Assembly: GCA_023101725.1 (NCBI GenBank)
Contig: JALJCO010007076.1
Span: 124,001-188,000, forward strand
DNA from: Atherinomorus stipes
Taxonomy: Eukaryota; Chordata; Actinopteri; Atheriniformes; Atherinidae
Length of the DNA stretch: 64,000 bases
Direction of reading: 5' to 3'
Shown here: piece after piece, positions 1 through 11,344 of the stretch
Position numbering within the stretch: the stretch's first letter is position 1
How the letters are laid out: the number at the start of each line of letters is the position of its first letter
Notes under the pieces: model-generated
Told to the model about the DNA's origin: nothing
The model's database searches: none
The model's input: only the letters and a program-made list of their open reading frames with translations
Program-made: the position numbers and the translations under genes

Positions 1-1008
1 TGGACCTCTTCCTGGATTAGATGGTGTCTTTCCTTGCCACGGGTCTGGTTGATAGCGGTCTCTGGGGAAGTAGCCCAATCCCCCCCCCCCAGTGCCTTTT
101 GTCTCAGGCGAGACTCTGCCACCTCCACTGCTTTCCCAGCCTTCCATTTCCTTCCTGTCCTTACCTCAATGCTGGCTGATGACTCCTTGTAGTCCCTGGA
201 GTCCCTGTACTGTAGGGCTTCTCTGTTGCGCACCACCATGAACTCTTCAGTGATACTACTGAAAGGGAGCTGTAGAATGTTGCTTATCCCATACAGTGCA
301 GTGAGACTGCGTGAAAGACCCAGCCGTGTTCAAAGAAAGCCACTGATCTTTCTTTCTAGGGCTTTGAATCTACCAGGCAGACCAGACTTCTCAAAATTGA
401 TGAGCCAAATTTTAAGTTTTGTATTGAACTTCTGGATGGCAGCCGAGTCTTTCAGGCTTGTGTCGAAGAGTTTCCCCAAACTCTTGACAGGTTGCTCTGT
501 GATGGTTGGTATGACAGTTCCTGAGATGGAAAAAATGGAACTTATCAATCACTTTACCCTTCTTCAGCACAATGGATCTTGACTTGGAGGGCTTAAACCT
601 CATCCTCGCCCAGGTGATGAGTCTCGAGTCCTTGTAGGATCCACCTACACCCTGGGACTGATAATGTAATTGTGAGGTTGTCCATGTAGGCTCTTATAGG
701 GGGCTGTCATACTCCTGATTTGGTCAAGGGCCCTATGCATTCCACCATGGCTGACTTACAGTAAATACCATGTTCATGGCCAACGTAAAAAGGATAACAG
801 AGATGGTGCAACCTCTCATTATTCCTTTCCCCGTGTGATGCCAGTCTGATGTTTCAGACCCAGCTGTGACCCTCATCTTAAAGTTACTGTAATAATCCAG
901 GATGAGGTCCTTGATCTTGATAGGAAAATGATGGACGTGGACTGCCTTCTTTGGAGCATGATGGTGTTTGCTGGTGCTGATGGCTGAGGCCAAGTTCTCA
1001 GCTAGCAA
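1..1008 (-). pseudogene. Decayed non-LTR-type reverse transcriptase fragment
   Basis: Minus-strand translation shows reverse transcriptase blocks in the right order but in shifting frames. From the high coordinate down: a segment with KIKDLILDYYSNF and GCTISVILFTLAMNM (about 1008-733), then AYMDN (677-691), then MRFKPSKSRS and TEQPVKSLGKLFD (603-330), then SASIEVRTGRKWKAGKAVEV near 180-121. These blocks are known from abundant fish retroelement polymerases with an AYMDDLT catalytic box; here the second catalytic Asp is replaced by Asn (YMDN, 677-688). The coding sequence needs several frame changes and is open at the left edge. I infer a dead copy. The clade is not certain; it is neither the Rex1 nor the L2 type seen elsewhere in the window. 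Confidence 0.75.
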
Positions 1009-1384
1009 TACAGTATGTATGTAGGTGGTACATCTGTGTCAAATATTGTCAAGCGTCACTGTCTACATACTCCCATGCACCCTTTATCTCGTCAGGCAAC
1101 ACATCCTGAGTTCACTTCCGAGTTAAGACGTCAGCACACAGCAGTAAACATGGACAGTAAACAAGATCACAATAATCACATTCTCAAGAAGACACATACA
1201 TAAAGGCAGCACAGTAAACAATGGTGGTTTGTACAGCCACAAAATGCAATGTGGCTTCTTCTTTGTTTCTTTAGTGTAAGGCAAGCGTATCTGTCTTACT
1301 TCACCACCATGATTCTGCAACAGTGTCATGATTATGTGACTGTTAAGTAGACATCCAAAAATCAATAACGGCATTGTTTGTTTA
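1009..1384. other. Unassigned intergenic sequence
   Basis: No gene or repeat recognised. Short ORFs on both strands have no domain-like composition. Confidence 0.5.
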
Positions 1385-1690
1385 GAATCTTAACGATACC
1401 CCAATACCTTTAAGATTAGGAACTGGTACCAAATGATATCGGTACTCAGTATACATCCCTAGTCAAGACAAGGCCGAATTCAGATTTTTTTTATGCCATA
1501 TATCATAACTTTGTAGTACATGCATTAAATTAATACATAAATTCACAGATTAATACCTTTTGATTAATGTGTAAATTTTGAGAACCCTATTAAAAAGCAT
1601 TGCTGTCAGGATCAGTGATACCAGCCCTTTATTTACTTGGTATTGGATCAATACCAAAGCTTGCAGAATTGTACCCTCTTAGTGTAAAAA
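1385..1690. repeat. Degraded DNA-transposon-like repeat
   Basis: Contains phrases such as GGTACCAAATGATATCGGTA near 1427 and TTACTTGGTATTGGATCAAT near 1635, ending one block with ATACATCCCTAG. These resemble a common fish repeat rich in 'ggtatcgatacc' words. The assignment rests on pattern memory only; ends and target duplication are not defined. Confidence 0.3.
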
Positions 1691-3504
1691 AACTGAAAAA
1701 GTCCATGATCTCATAAACCTCAGAGTGTTCATAGAATTTTTTGGTTCCAAGGAACCTTCACATACAGCGCTCTGACCACATAAACGCCTTATGTAAAAGA
1801 GAAACATTTGTGAGTGCAAGATACAGATCGAAATGACTGATCTTGTCACAAAGTCAGTTACTTCGCTTTGGTCTGTAACATCAGTGATTGAGCCTTTGCA
1901 GGTAATTATGGCACAAACGTGACATATTTTATATTTGATGCTTTAGATATTCTCTGTGAGGACAGAAGCAGTTCTGGACTTCAATCAAGATTTTCAGAGC
2001 TTTAATCTTTTGACCCTTCCAAGACAATTCCTCTAAACACCAGGCTTGTGTTGAATTTAGAGTATTGTTTATTCCCAAAGTTGGCCTGCCTTTTCATTCA
2101 GCGAAGGGAATCTCTGGTCTGACCCCACAAAACGTGCTTCAAGATGCGTTTCTGTGCCTGTATGCATGTGCACACATGCTCTGTGGTTGGAGGGGCACCC
2201 TTCTCTTCTCCCTTTACTTTGTGGTGGTTTTCCTCTGCCAGTAAACCTCAGCTGTGAAGCACATGGTCCAGCTGTAGTGGGGTGACTGTGAGGACACTGG
2301 CAGGGTTCCCAAGACAGCCTAGCATCATGTGGAAAAGGAAAACGCATTGACACTGAGTTGATAGCACCATAATCTCCTCCATTTTTGCTTAGCCTGCCAG
2401 GACAGCCTTCTTTCTTTCCTGTGGCACTAAGCTGTGGCTCTGATTCTACTCCTCTTCCTCATTTATCAGTTGTGAAATCTCAGAACTGCTCTTTTCTCAA
2501 AGCTATCCTTAGCCGACAATCTTCATTGTTTCATTCTAAGGCAATGGGGCAGAGATAATGACAGTGGTGCAGTACACTGAGGGGAAACTGCATGCTAAAC
2601 TAGAAGCCAGATGTGGCACCATGCGCTTTTGTTGTCTGTCAGCGGTCTGCCCTGCCTCTGATGTCAGGCACTCCTTAAACCTGCTGCCCTTTCTGATGCG
2701 GTTGAGTTTTCCTTCCTTTCACCCAACCGGACACTCAGCCACCAACGATTAAGCCAGACAAATTGGAAACTCTGCAGGGTCGACTGAACTGGAACTCAGA
2801 TATCAAACTTTTCAAAGGGCTGTGTGAGAACTTTGACCAGCCCTTGTGGTCAATGATCTTTCATAAGATGCAGACTTTGGTGGGAATTAAATGGAGGACA
2901 GTGGAACAGCTGGGGCTATAGCTGAAGCTGTCTGCCTCTGGTTAAGAAAGGGAAATTGGAAATCGGTGTTGTTTGCAAGAGATATAACTCAGTGAGTTGC
3001 AGCCTGTGTGACCCCTGAAACACAATGACTGGATTTGAATTCTAAATTCACTCCAATGAATTCTGGATTTCATTGGAGTGGTGGTTTCTTTTATCAGCTA
3101 GTTTTTTCTGAGGCTATAAACAAAGACATATGCACTTTGATATCTGAATAAAGGCTTATCATCACCCAGATTTAAGGGCAGAATGATTTACTTATACTTA
3201 ACTGTAGTGTATCTGAGCAATGATCTCACTGAGTGGTTTTTGAGAGCTTCAATTTAAATGTTATGTGCCTATGAGGTCAACATTAGGAATGAATGCAAGT
3301 CAAGCACACATGTTGCAACATCAGCATGCTGTTTGCATTTCTGGGTGATTATTTAATGTCTTTATCTGCACATATTTTAACTCCACTAGCTTTCAAGGGG
3401 ATAAGTTCTGGTCATGGTTATTTTAGCAGCCTGTAGCTGCTCCCACAGCTATGAACAGCAGCAGCAAAAAATGTTTAAAACAGAAATGTGACCTTCTTTT
3501 TGCC
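1691..3504. other. Unassigned intergenic sequence
   Basis: Mixed-composition sequence without a supportable gene. A short inverted repeat (TTCATTGGAGT words around 3048-3080) is visible. Nothing else recognised. Confidence 0.5.
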
Positions 3505-3642
3505 TGTTACAAGGTATGCAACAAGGACCTAGATGGGATTTGATCACCTGACTCCCAGGTGAGAGTCATGTGCACTTACCTGTCAGCCAAAGGGATTTTG
3601 CAGTAGCCAAGTAGCCAGAGTACATCATCAATCAGAGGCATA
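3505..3642 (-). repeat. tRNA-derived SINE, copy 1
   Basis: Shares an ordered set of words with the copies at 9651-9812 and 56621-56785: ACAAGGTATGCAACAAGG, CTCCCAGGTGAGAGTCATG, CAGCCAAAGGGA, CCAAGTAGCCAG, ATCAGAGGCATA. On the minus strand an A-box-like TGGCTGACAGG (3579-3589) is followed by a degenerate B box (3536-3548), as in a tRNA-derived RNA polymerase III promoter. The left MITE end begins directly after GAGGCATA, where the other copies continue with AGTGACAG or AGTAACAG. Confidence 0.6.
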
Positions 3643-3860
3643 AACCCCATTTCCACCAGCGGGTCTGGGTCGGGTCGGTCCACGTTTTTTGCGTCTCCAC
3701 AGATAAAAACTGGGACAGGTACCCTTTTATATCTGACCCGATCCGGCCTACTTTTTTGGTATCCTTCGATAGGGATTCTGATCTAACTGATGCCGACCAA
3801 AGAGGTGGAGCTAACACAAAGCAATCCATTGAGTAGTTGAAAAATCTGTCACTTCCCGCG
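3643..3860 (+). mobile_element. MITE end, copy 1 of a 'CCCCRTTTCCACCAGC' family
   Basis: Starts AACCCCATTTCCACCAGCGG and runs through GTCGGGTCGGTCCACG, CTCCACAGATAAAAACTGGG and AAAGAGGTGGAGCTAA. The same sequence lies in inverse orientation at 10071-10290, about 80% similar by eye. Only one end is recognisable here; the right end is unclear and may extend to about 4140, where an AGTGACAGAAC word resembles the interrupted SINE. Superfamily not determined. Confidence 0.6.
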
Positions 3861-4329
3861 TGACCCGGCATAAAAACAATGCAGGGGTGATTCCTTTTGT
3901 TCCTGTCACGTGTGGTGCGGTGCTTTGGTTAAAGGTAGAGTCCGACATTTCACCCCTGAAAATAAATGTTAGACTTGTGCAAGTGGAAATCCGTCTCAAA
4001 CTGTGCCTTTGGGCCTCTACTCGCGTGCCTTGGCACGTTTGAATGCAACTCTCTCTCCCCCTGCCTGTAATTCGCTCTTTAGCTTTCTTTTGCTGTGTTC
4101 AGGACGTTTCTGGGTGGAGATTTCTGTTTATATCACCAGCCAGTGACAGAACTTACGACATGACGCTGTGTGGGAATAAGCTCATGATTGGAGCAGACTC
4201 CAGTCACTCGAACTCTTGAAGGAAAAAGAAAGAAAGAAAGAAAAAACAGTGGATGCACCGAAGAAACGGTAAGAGCTTTAGATAATGCAAGTTGGAAAAC
4301 CAGGGCTAATATCAGTTTGGCTTTTACCC
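3861..4329. other. Unassigned, with a GAAA-rich tract
   Basis: Contains a short purine tract (AAGAAAGAAAGAAAGAAA near 4227). Could include the distal part of the preceding MITE. No gene seen. Confidence 0.4.
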
Positions 4330-5735
4330 GATTCTGAGCTCTGAAGGAGAGGCTTGAAGCTGAATAGTTTGAAGAACCATTAGCCTGAGAGGGAGGGGCG
4401 CTAAGTTTGAATGCTGCTGTTTGCAAACAGAAACGGTACTGGCGCTTTTGAGACAATAGGAGCCATGAAGGTCCTCCAATGTGTGTAGAGGGCACCCAAT
4501 GACCTTCCCAGCCATTTTGGTCTCCCTCTGGAGCTCTTTCCTGTTTGCCATTGTGCAGCTGGAAAACCATACACAGAGGCGGTACGTGAGGATGTTCTCC
4601 ATGGTGGAGCGGAAAAAAAAAAACTCCATGGCTATGGCTGATGTTGTTCGACTGAGGAGTCTCAAGAGGTGGAGTCTTTTTTGAGACTTTATCACCAACT
4701 GCGGTGTTCTTGTTTCAGGTCAGTTTGTCATCAGTGGGAAGTAGAAGTCACTGACCCTTTCCACACAGGTCCCACTGATGAGAATAGGCTGACTGTTTTG
4801 TTCTTTCTGTAGTCCAAAATTAACTTCTTTGTCTTTGAAGTATTCAGGAGCAGGTTATTGTCTATACCAGTGGTTCTTAACCTTCTTTTCTTTAAAACAC
4901 CCCTTGTGAGATACATTTTCAGCCTAGTAGCCTACCCCCTGTCTCCTACAAAGTATGTTTGGTTGGGAAATATTGATTTAAAAAAAAAAACAAACTTCAC
5001 TTTGTAATTTTTGTCTGGTTTATTACTCTGGAACACAGAAGTAATTTTGCCTACTTTGACGCTTAGCCCTTTCATTTCAGTCAGATTTCTGCGACATTCA
5101 ACCAGGGCTCCATTGTTTGTGTTATCAAGGTGACAGTGATTGACATTTGATCTCATTTGACACGTAACAGGTTTGGTTAAACCATGTCAGTATGTGGAAG
5201 ACAGGTTTTTAATGAAATGGTGTGAAACCAACTTTAAACTCAGTTCATTAATGTATACTTACATTTACTGAAATCTTTAGTGGATAAATTTTATTGTAGG
5301 ATACTTTTTCATTTATTAAAAAAATGGAAATAAACAGATATTAAAAAGTTTCACATACCCCTTGTTTGCCTTCAGGTACACCAGGAGTATGCGTACCCCC
5401 ACTTGAGAAACAGTGGTCTATACCACAGTCAGCTGATGCACCTTCTCCCAGTGAGCCGACTCATCACCTCCTGTGATTCAGCCTACCACTGTGTCGTCCA
5501 CACACTTAATGAAGGTGTTGCTGGTGTGAATGGGGGTGCAGTCTGAGGTTTAGAGACTGAAAAGAAGGGGGCCCAGTACACAGCCTTGAGGGGAACCAGT
5601 GCTGAGTATGAGGGGTGTGGACCCTATGTGGGTGCTCTGATAAAAAGTCTTTAATTCTGAAGCATGCGGAAAGAGGTAGTCCAAGGTTCAGCAATTTCCT
5701 CCAGAGATGGTGGGGATGGCTTGACACTTTCTCCC
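4330..5735 (-). pseudogene. L2/CR1-like LINE reverse transcriptase remnant, split by an insertion
   Basis: Read on the minus strand from 5735 down: STGSPQGCVLGPLLFSL (RT block with the typical PQGxxLxPLLF), then IKCVDDTVVG (catalytic box CVDD at 5493-5504, where active relatives have FADD or YADD), then after the inserted hAT element NNLLLNTSKTKKLILDYRK (about 4860-4800), then FRSTMENILTYRLCVWFSS and KVIGCPLHTLEDL (about 4620-4470). These are the palm and post-palm blocks of L2/CR1-group LINEs in order. Stops and frame changes show it is inactive. Apart from the 4868-5415 insertion, the order is continuous. Exact clade is an inference. Confidence 0.8.
4868..5415. mobile_element. hAT-type non-autonomous element, 548 bp
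   Basis: Begins CAGTGGTTCTTAACC and ends TTGAGAAACAGTG. It is flanked on both sides by the identical octamer GTCTATAC (4860-4867 and 5416-5423), the 8-bp target duplication typical of hAT transposons. It sits inside the LINE pseudogene at 4330-5735, so it is younger than that LINE. It has no transposase. The right end reads CAGTG where an inverted CACTG would be expected, so the terminal repeat has decayed. Confidence 0.8.
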
Positions 5736-7015
5736 TTTCTTTTCCTTGCTTCCACTCTTAATGTCCTCTTGGGTGTCTTTGTTGAATTAGCAATAGTGCA
5801 TACAAACAGCCAATGTGTTGATTTCCATTTGCTGGTGTGTGTGCGAATGGTGCCTTAAAATTTAACTGTCATGGGACAAAAGATGTTTTTTAAGTGTGTT
5901 TTTTTTTTTTTGCAGCAAGGCAATGACAGTAGCAGGAATGTGCATGTCAATGTGCCATTAAAAGGAGTCAGAAGCAGAGTTATGAAGCCTGAAACTAACA
6001 ATTTGTGCCAATAAATTTGGAAAAGGGTAAAACAAAATTGCTTTGCATTCAAAGGTGGTGTGCTTTGTAGGCAACCCTAGTTTCATATCCAGATTTAATT
6101 CAGTGTAGAAAAAGAAGATTTTTACTACTAAAAATCAAGCATTGGTGCGCAGATTGTACGAATCCAGAAGGTTTTTCAGATCCATGAATGTTTGTCTGAG
6201 GTATATTTGGTTCAGTCTTGATGGGGACAAACAGGAAAACATAATCTAAATCTGAATTATTCAGGTGATGAATGTTTTTTTGCAACAACATCTGAGACAG
6301 CACAGAAATAATACATTAGGAAAACATTCAATAGCTCCTACATTTTGCTTTCATGTGTAAAAATGATATTCTACCTGGGACTGCTCTATTCGATAATAGG
6401 CTAGAACCAGTCCAAACATTTTAAATTATTCAGATGGTTTTCCATGAATGAGAAGTTGTAGAAAATGAGTGCCTTTCGGTTATGTTTTTTCCTGCACGAC
6501 ACAGAGATATCTTTTATCTGATAACATGGAAGTACTGCATTTTTCTAAGTGCTGTGTATGGGAGTAAATGTGACACTAGTTTTGATGTATTATGATAATG
6601 TATATTTTTCGTCTGCTTCTGTTTGTGCAATTCTCTGGCTCTAGTTTTTTAGGGGTGTTTTTCTCAAGGGAGCTGGTGGAAGATGAGGAGGAGGGAAGTA
6701 AGAGACAGGGAGTGGCATGGCGGTAGCTGGCATGCTCTCAACTATACAGAGATTTTGCAAGCTGGTAGGACAGACTGATGTTGCCTACTTCTGTTTGATC
6801 TTAAAGCCAGCGTGCATGTCTTTATGTGTCTGTCTGCACAGGCAGGTGTGTGTGCCTGCACAACAGTATGATGAGATTATTCTTGTGTGCGTATGTTTGC
6901 AAGAACTGCTGTGTGACTGTATCGTCTGGCCTCTGATCTCTTACAGCCATCAGAAATGAGAGGAGACAGTGAGGTGACTTTGATCTTCAACTGTTTTTCT
7001 TTTTTCTTCTTCAAT

Positions 7016-7016
<1 letters not shown>
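5736..7016. other. Unassigned intergenic sequence
   Basis: No gene or recognisable repeat. Short poly-T at 5901-5911; otherwise ordinary AT-rich intergenic sequence. Confidence 0.5.

Positions 7017-7047
<31 letters not shown>
7017..7047. repeat. Poly-T tract, 31 nt
   Basis: Uninterrupted T run followed by AAAG. Equivalent to a poly-A tail on the minus strand, but no element body is recognisable upstream of it. Confidence 0.95.
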
Positions 7048-7052
<5 letters not shown>

Positions 7053-7171
7053 AATACAGGAGTCCTCTCTGGAGCCTTTGTCTTTTGATGCTAAAAATGC
7101 TGAATTCAGAAGAGAAACAGCAAAGATTAGTCAAAGATTAGATTAGTATTATTTATTGCACCAGACTTGTA

Positions 7172-7505
7172 CAGTGGTATAAAAACGTTTAGGCACTCCT
7201 GAAAATTTCCATTATCTTCATTTATACTTTCTCATGATTGGAGGCACATGTCTATGAAGTCCAAGGCTTGATGAGCTCACCAAGCCACGTTTGTGTTCCA
7301 GTTAACAGCACTAAGTAGTTCAGTTCAAATAATAAAAAATGCACATCTTCTGTTAGTCCAATAAACCTAGTTTCACTACTGAAATATTACTGTTTCCATC
7401 ACCTATTTCAGAGATCAAAATGAAGTTGCTGATCCAAACACCCAACAATATCTAAATGAAAATAATTGAAGTTTTCAGGGATGACAAACCTTTTTTATAC
7501 CATCG
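7172..7505. mobile_element. Tc1/mariner-type MITE, 334 bp
   Basis: Imperfect terminal inverted repeats of about 35 bp: left CAGTGGTATAAAAACGTTT then CACTCCTGAAAA; right TTTTCAGGGATGACAAACC then TTTTATACCATCG. The element is flanked by TA on both sides (7170-7171 and 7506-7507), the Tc1/mariner target site. No coding capacity. Confidence 0.75.
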
Positions 7506-7507
7506 TA

Positions 7508-8102
7508 AATGAGAAATCTGTGTAAAAAGACTGTTTAGAAAGACACCATCACCATCAAGGAAATCAAAACCAAAACAATCATATAACCATAAAATAAAAT
7601 TTAAAAAAGTCTATTACTCTGGGAACAAGAGATGATAGTCTAAATATCTTAAAATAATATAACACCACTGAGGATTTCAATTAAAAGACACATTTTGCAG
7701 CTTTTAAGCCATATATTTCTAATTTTAGACTCAAGTCAGCTCCAATAATTCACACACACACACACACTAAAAACAAGCCTTTTATGATAGGCCCTCAGTT
7801 CATCGACCATTTGAACCAAGCTATTTAGCTCCTAGCTCTTCAAGGGCCTCCTTAAAAAGCCACTTTCCTCTGATTGACCCCATTTCAGGGGGTTTTGTGG
7901 TCTGTAAATCTGTAACAACTATAAAAGTTCTTAAAGCTAACTGCAAGCTTATCTGTATGAGATGCTTTGTTCTTGTCTATAAATGGCATTCTAAGCACAC
8001 ATTGGTGTTTCATTTTGAATCTAATCTGAAGTATCTGAGTGGATAAAGATATCTGCAATGATTACAGAAGGACACCGTGCTGGGTTAATTTTATCAATTG
8101 TT
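7508..8102. other. Unassigned, AT-rich, with a (CA)n
   Basis: No gene seen. A short (CA)9 microsatellite lies at 7751-7768. Confidence 0.6.
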
Positions 8103-9038
8103 TTTAAGTGTAAGCCAAAAAAAAAAAAAGTCATGACCAAAATAGAAGGTTATAATATTTTGTTGGACCGCCTTTAGCTTTGATTATGGCACGCATCCGC
8201 TGTGGCATTGTTTCGATAAGATTCTACAATGTCACAAGATTCATTTCCATTCGGTGTTGCATTAATTTTTCACCAAGATTTGGCATTGATGATGGCAGAT
8301 TCCAACCGCTGCACACAGCCTTCTCCAGGACATCCCAAAGATTCTCAAGGGTGTTAAGGTCTGGACTCTGCGGTGGCCAATCCATGCGTGAAAATAATGT
8401 GTCATGCTCTCTGAACCAGGCTTTCACAATTTAAGGCAGATGAATCCTGGCATTGTCATCTTGAAATATGCCTGTGCCATCAGGGAAGAAAAATCCATTG
8501 ATGGAATAACCTGGTCATTCAGTATATTCAGGTATCAGCTGACCTCATTCTTTGAGCACATACTGTTGCTGAACCTGGACCTGAGCAACTGTACCAACCC
8601 CAGATCATAACACTGGCCCCACAGGCTTGTACAGTAGCCACAAGGTATGATGGCTGTATCACTTCACCTGCCTTTCTGGCCACATTTCTTCCTTGAAGAC
8701 TATGGGGCTCCACTATCCTTTTATTTTTTAATTATATGTTGGACAGTTCTGAACCTAATTTTAGTAGTTTCTGCAATCTCCTTAATGTCTTTGATGCATG
8801 CCAATGATTTGAACCTTCTCAGACAGGCTAACATCTTCTCCTCGACCATGGGATGTGTATTTCCACATGGTTGTTTAGGAAATGAGAAGCAACTCATTGC
8901 ACCAGTAGGGGTTAAATAACATGTTGCCAGCTGAAAGATAATCACCCATGCAATAATTATCCAATAGGAGGCTCATACCAATTTGCTTAGTTAAATGCAG
9001 GTGGCAAAAAAAAAAAAATTTTGTGGCCAGGCAGTGTA
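8103..9038 (-). pseudogene. Tc1/mariner element with internally deleted transposase
   Basis: Degraded TIRs (AAGCCAAAA...GTCATGACC on the left, GGCCAGGCAGTGTA on the right) enclose transposase pieces on the minus strand. N-terminal HTH part: MVEEKMLACLRRFKSLACIK and ETTKIRFRTVQHIIKK (about 8850-8720). Then VATVQACGASVMIWG (about 8640-8595), FQDDNARIH (about 8470-8440) and [20 protein letters not shown] (about 8380-8320). Between the Asp before Asn and the Glu of LENLW there are 36 residues. An in-frame stop follows IHLP, a frameshift lies near 8495, and the segment with the first catalytic Asp appears deleted. Clearly inactive. Confidence 0.85.
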
Positions 9039-9239
9039 TGTTACTATCACAATATATTTCTTGTGATAATAAGTAAAACAATAGAATTTATTAAGGTTCA
9101 GCACACTGAAATTAATCAGTGGTATGTCATTTGATACACACTATTGTTTCATTCTACAATAACATGTAGAACTATACTAGCAACTATTACACAGTAAAGA
9201 TAAGTGATGTTCTGTGTTTGCAAAGGTAAGACTGGGCAA

Positions 9240-10070
9240 GTTGACAAGGCACATTTCATGTACAAGACAATTCAAAGTGCTTTACATAAAATATTAAAGC
9301 CATTACATCGAAGTGCAGGGGAAGCAATTTAAGGAGTTTCTATGTAAGAAAAATAAGTAAAAGAGATTTTAATAAGAAACATAAAGAAAATAAATAAATA
9401 AATATAAAACTTTAAGCTTAAAAGAAACAGTGCAGATCTGAACATCTGAATAAACGTTTTTTTAAATGCAGCTGAGAACAGGTGGGCCTTCAGATTTAAA
9501 TAAACTGAGTGTTTTGGCTGATCTGAGGCTTTCTGGGAGTTTGTTCCAGACATGTGGAGCATAGAAGCTGAACGGAGCTTGTCCGTGTCCGGTTCTGACT
9601 CTGGGAACTGATAAAAAAGACTGGATCCAGATGACCTGAGGGGTCTGCGAGTGTGGCAAGGTACGCAATGAGGAACTGGGCCGGATTCGATCCCGCAGGC
9701 TCCCAGGTAAAAGTAATGTGTGCTTATCAGTCAGCCAAAGGAATGTTCCCCTGGCCAAGTAGCCAGGGAGCATCACCAATCGGAGGGATAGTGACAGGAC
9801 CCCACCCTGTCACAGGTTCATACTGGGTCGGGAGGTCACTGATGTATTTTGGTCCTAAACCATTCAGAGCTTTTTAAACCAGCAACAGAACTTATAAGTT
9901 CATCCTCTGACAGAGAGGCAGCCAAAGTAAAGACCTCAGAGCTGGACTGATGTGGTCCACTTTTCTGGTCTTAGTGAGACCTCGAACAACAGAGTTCCAA
10001 ATAAACTGCAGGTGTCTAATTGATTTTTCAGGTATACTGTAAAGATGCTGTTAAAATAATCAAGCTGAAG
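9240..10070 (-). pseudogene. L2-like LINE 3' end carrying a SINE insertion
   Basis: On the minus strand the C-terminal RT tail reads FSFYAPHVWNKLPESLRSAK then LKAHLFSAAF (about 9580-9470), a signature of L2-group ORF ends. It is followed by an AT-rich 3' region ending near AAAGCACTTTGAATTGTC (9265-9282 on the plus strand). The upstream part (10070-9930) translates to TVYLKNQLDTCSLFGTLLFE and RPEKWTTSVQL. A SINE (9651-9812) interrupts it and a MITE (10071-10290) abuts or interrupts its upstream side. Inactive fragment. Confidence 0.75.
9651..9812 (-). repeat. tRNA-derived SINE, copy 2, inside an L2 tail
   Basis: Homologous to 3505-3642 and 56621-56785. Minus-strand A box TGGCTGACTGA (9727-9737) and B box GGGATCGAATCC (9683-9694) are spaced as in a tRNA. 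The L2 sequence stops at GGGGTCTG just before it and resumes GGTTCATACTGGG just after it. Ends with a short inverted repeat GTGACAGG...CTGTCAC. Confidence 0.75.
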
Positions 10071-10290
10071 TGGCGGATTTTTCAATGAATCAGCTGATTG
10101 CTGTGTATTAGCTCCACCTCTTTGGTCCGGATCGGTTAGATCAGTACCCCTACCGAAGGGTGCCAAAAAAGTAGGCCGGGTCGGGTCGGATATAAGGGTA
10201 CCCGTCCCAGTTTTTATCTGTGGAGACGCAAAAAAACGTGGACCGATCCGGCCCGACCCGACCCAGACCCGCTGGTGGAAACGGGGCTTT
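10071..10290 (-). mobile_element. MITE end, copy 2 of the 'CCCCRTTTCCACCAGC' family
   Basis: Reverse complement of the 3643-3860 copy: GAGCTAATACACAGCAATC, then CACGTTTTTTTGCGTCTCC and ending GCTGGTGGAAACGGGGCTTT. It starts directly after AATCAAGCTGAAG of the L2 fragment, and following AGATGC may be L2 sequence resuming. Target duplication not resolved. Confidence 0.65.
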
Positions 10291-11344
10291 AGATGCAGCA
10301 AGGACCACAGGTTGTGAATGGTTCTAGCATTAAGACACTTAAAAATGTTTTTCATCAAATTCTTGTTCTCTAGCTCTGCTTATGTCCAATCAATGTTGCT
10401 GTTTCACTAAATTGTAAGGTTTTGGAGAAATGTCACATGCCACCACAGGCCCACGCTATAGTTATCTCCGGCTAGCTGCGTTATACTTTGAATGTTTTTC
10501 TTTGAAAATAACCCACATTAACATCCACATTAATCTGGTATATATTAGGCACCTAAAGAATACAAAGGATAAATTTGAGAGGTGTGCAGATACAGCATGT
10601 TGCCTTTCCACTGTATCGCTGTCACATGTTACATGTAACTTTTAAACTACTGAAGCTCAGATATTGGATGTTTACAGGTATTAGATTGGGAATACTCATG
10701 TGAGCTGCCCTTAGATATTTTCAGATCCTAACATTTTGCATGAGTAAATTCAAAGTAACAGACAGTTTCAGGCAGATGTTCAGCAGCTGGTTGGATAAAG
10801 ACTGGACCAAAAGTCAAACACATGCTTATCACCATAAGTGAATTTGAAATTGAATCCTCAAAATGTAAACTTAGAATAGCTGCATCAGTGATTGTATTGG
10901 TGAAAGTATGACCTACTTCACAGTGGGGTTGAGAAACATTTAGCCAAGAATTAGCAGTATTTTTTATTGTTAACCTATTCTAACACCTGCAGTAACATAA
11001 AACACAAGCTGGCTTTCCACATCAAAGCATATTTTTCTCACAGTGCTGGACCCAACTTCAAAGTGTTTTTCCGAACCTTTTCTCTAAAACCAGCTGTAAA
11101 ACCCCAATGGAGGCGGAGAGCAATGTTCGTCTCTTCTCATAGCAGTGTGTTGTTGCCATGGCACTCAGGTGGTGTTGACACTGGAGGGTGTAAACAAGGC
11201 GAAAAGGAACAAGGTGGTGGTGTGTACAGGAGTGGAGAGATCACACACAGATGGACAACACAGTCTAGATTAGTGATTGCCCGCCCTTTTTGAGCCAAAG
11301 CTCCCCTGTCTATTATCCAGGCCCACCACTAAAACATAGGCTAA
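10291..11344. other. Unassigned intergenic sequence
   Basis: The first ~80 bases may continue the L2 fragment. No supportable gene in the rest. Confidence 0.45.

Noticed and set aside
4133..4570. 145-codon minus-strand ORF
   Set aside because: An alternative frame partly overlapping the LINE RT remnant, whose real reading is the frame with LTYRLCVWFSS.
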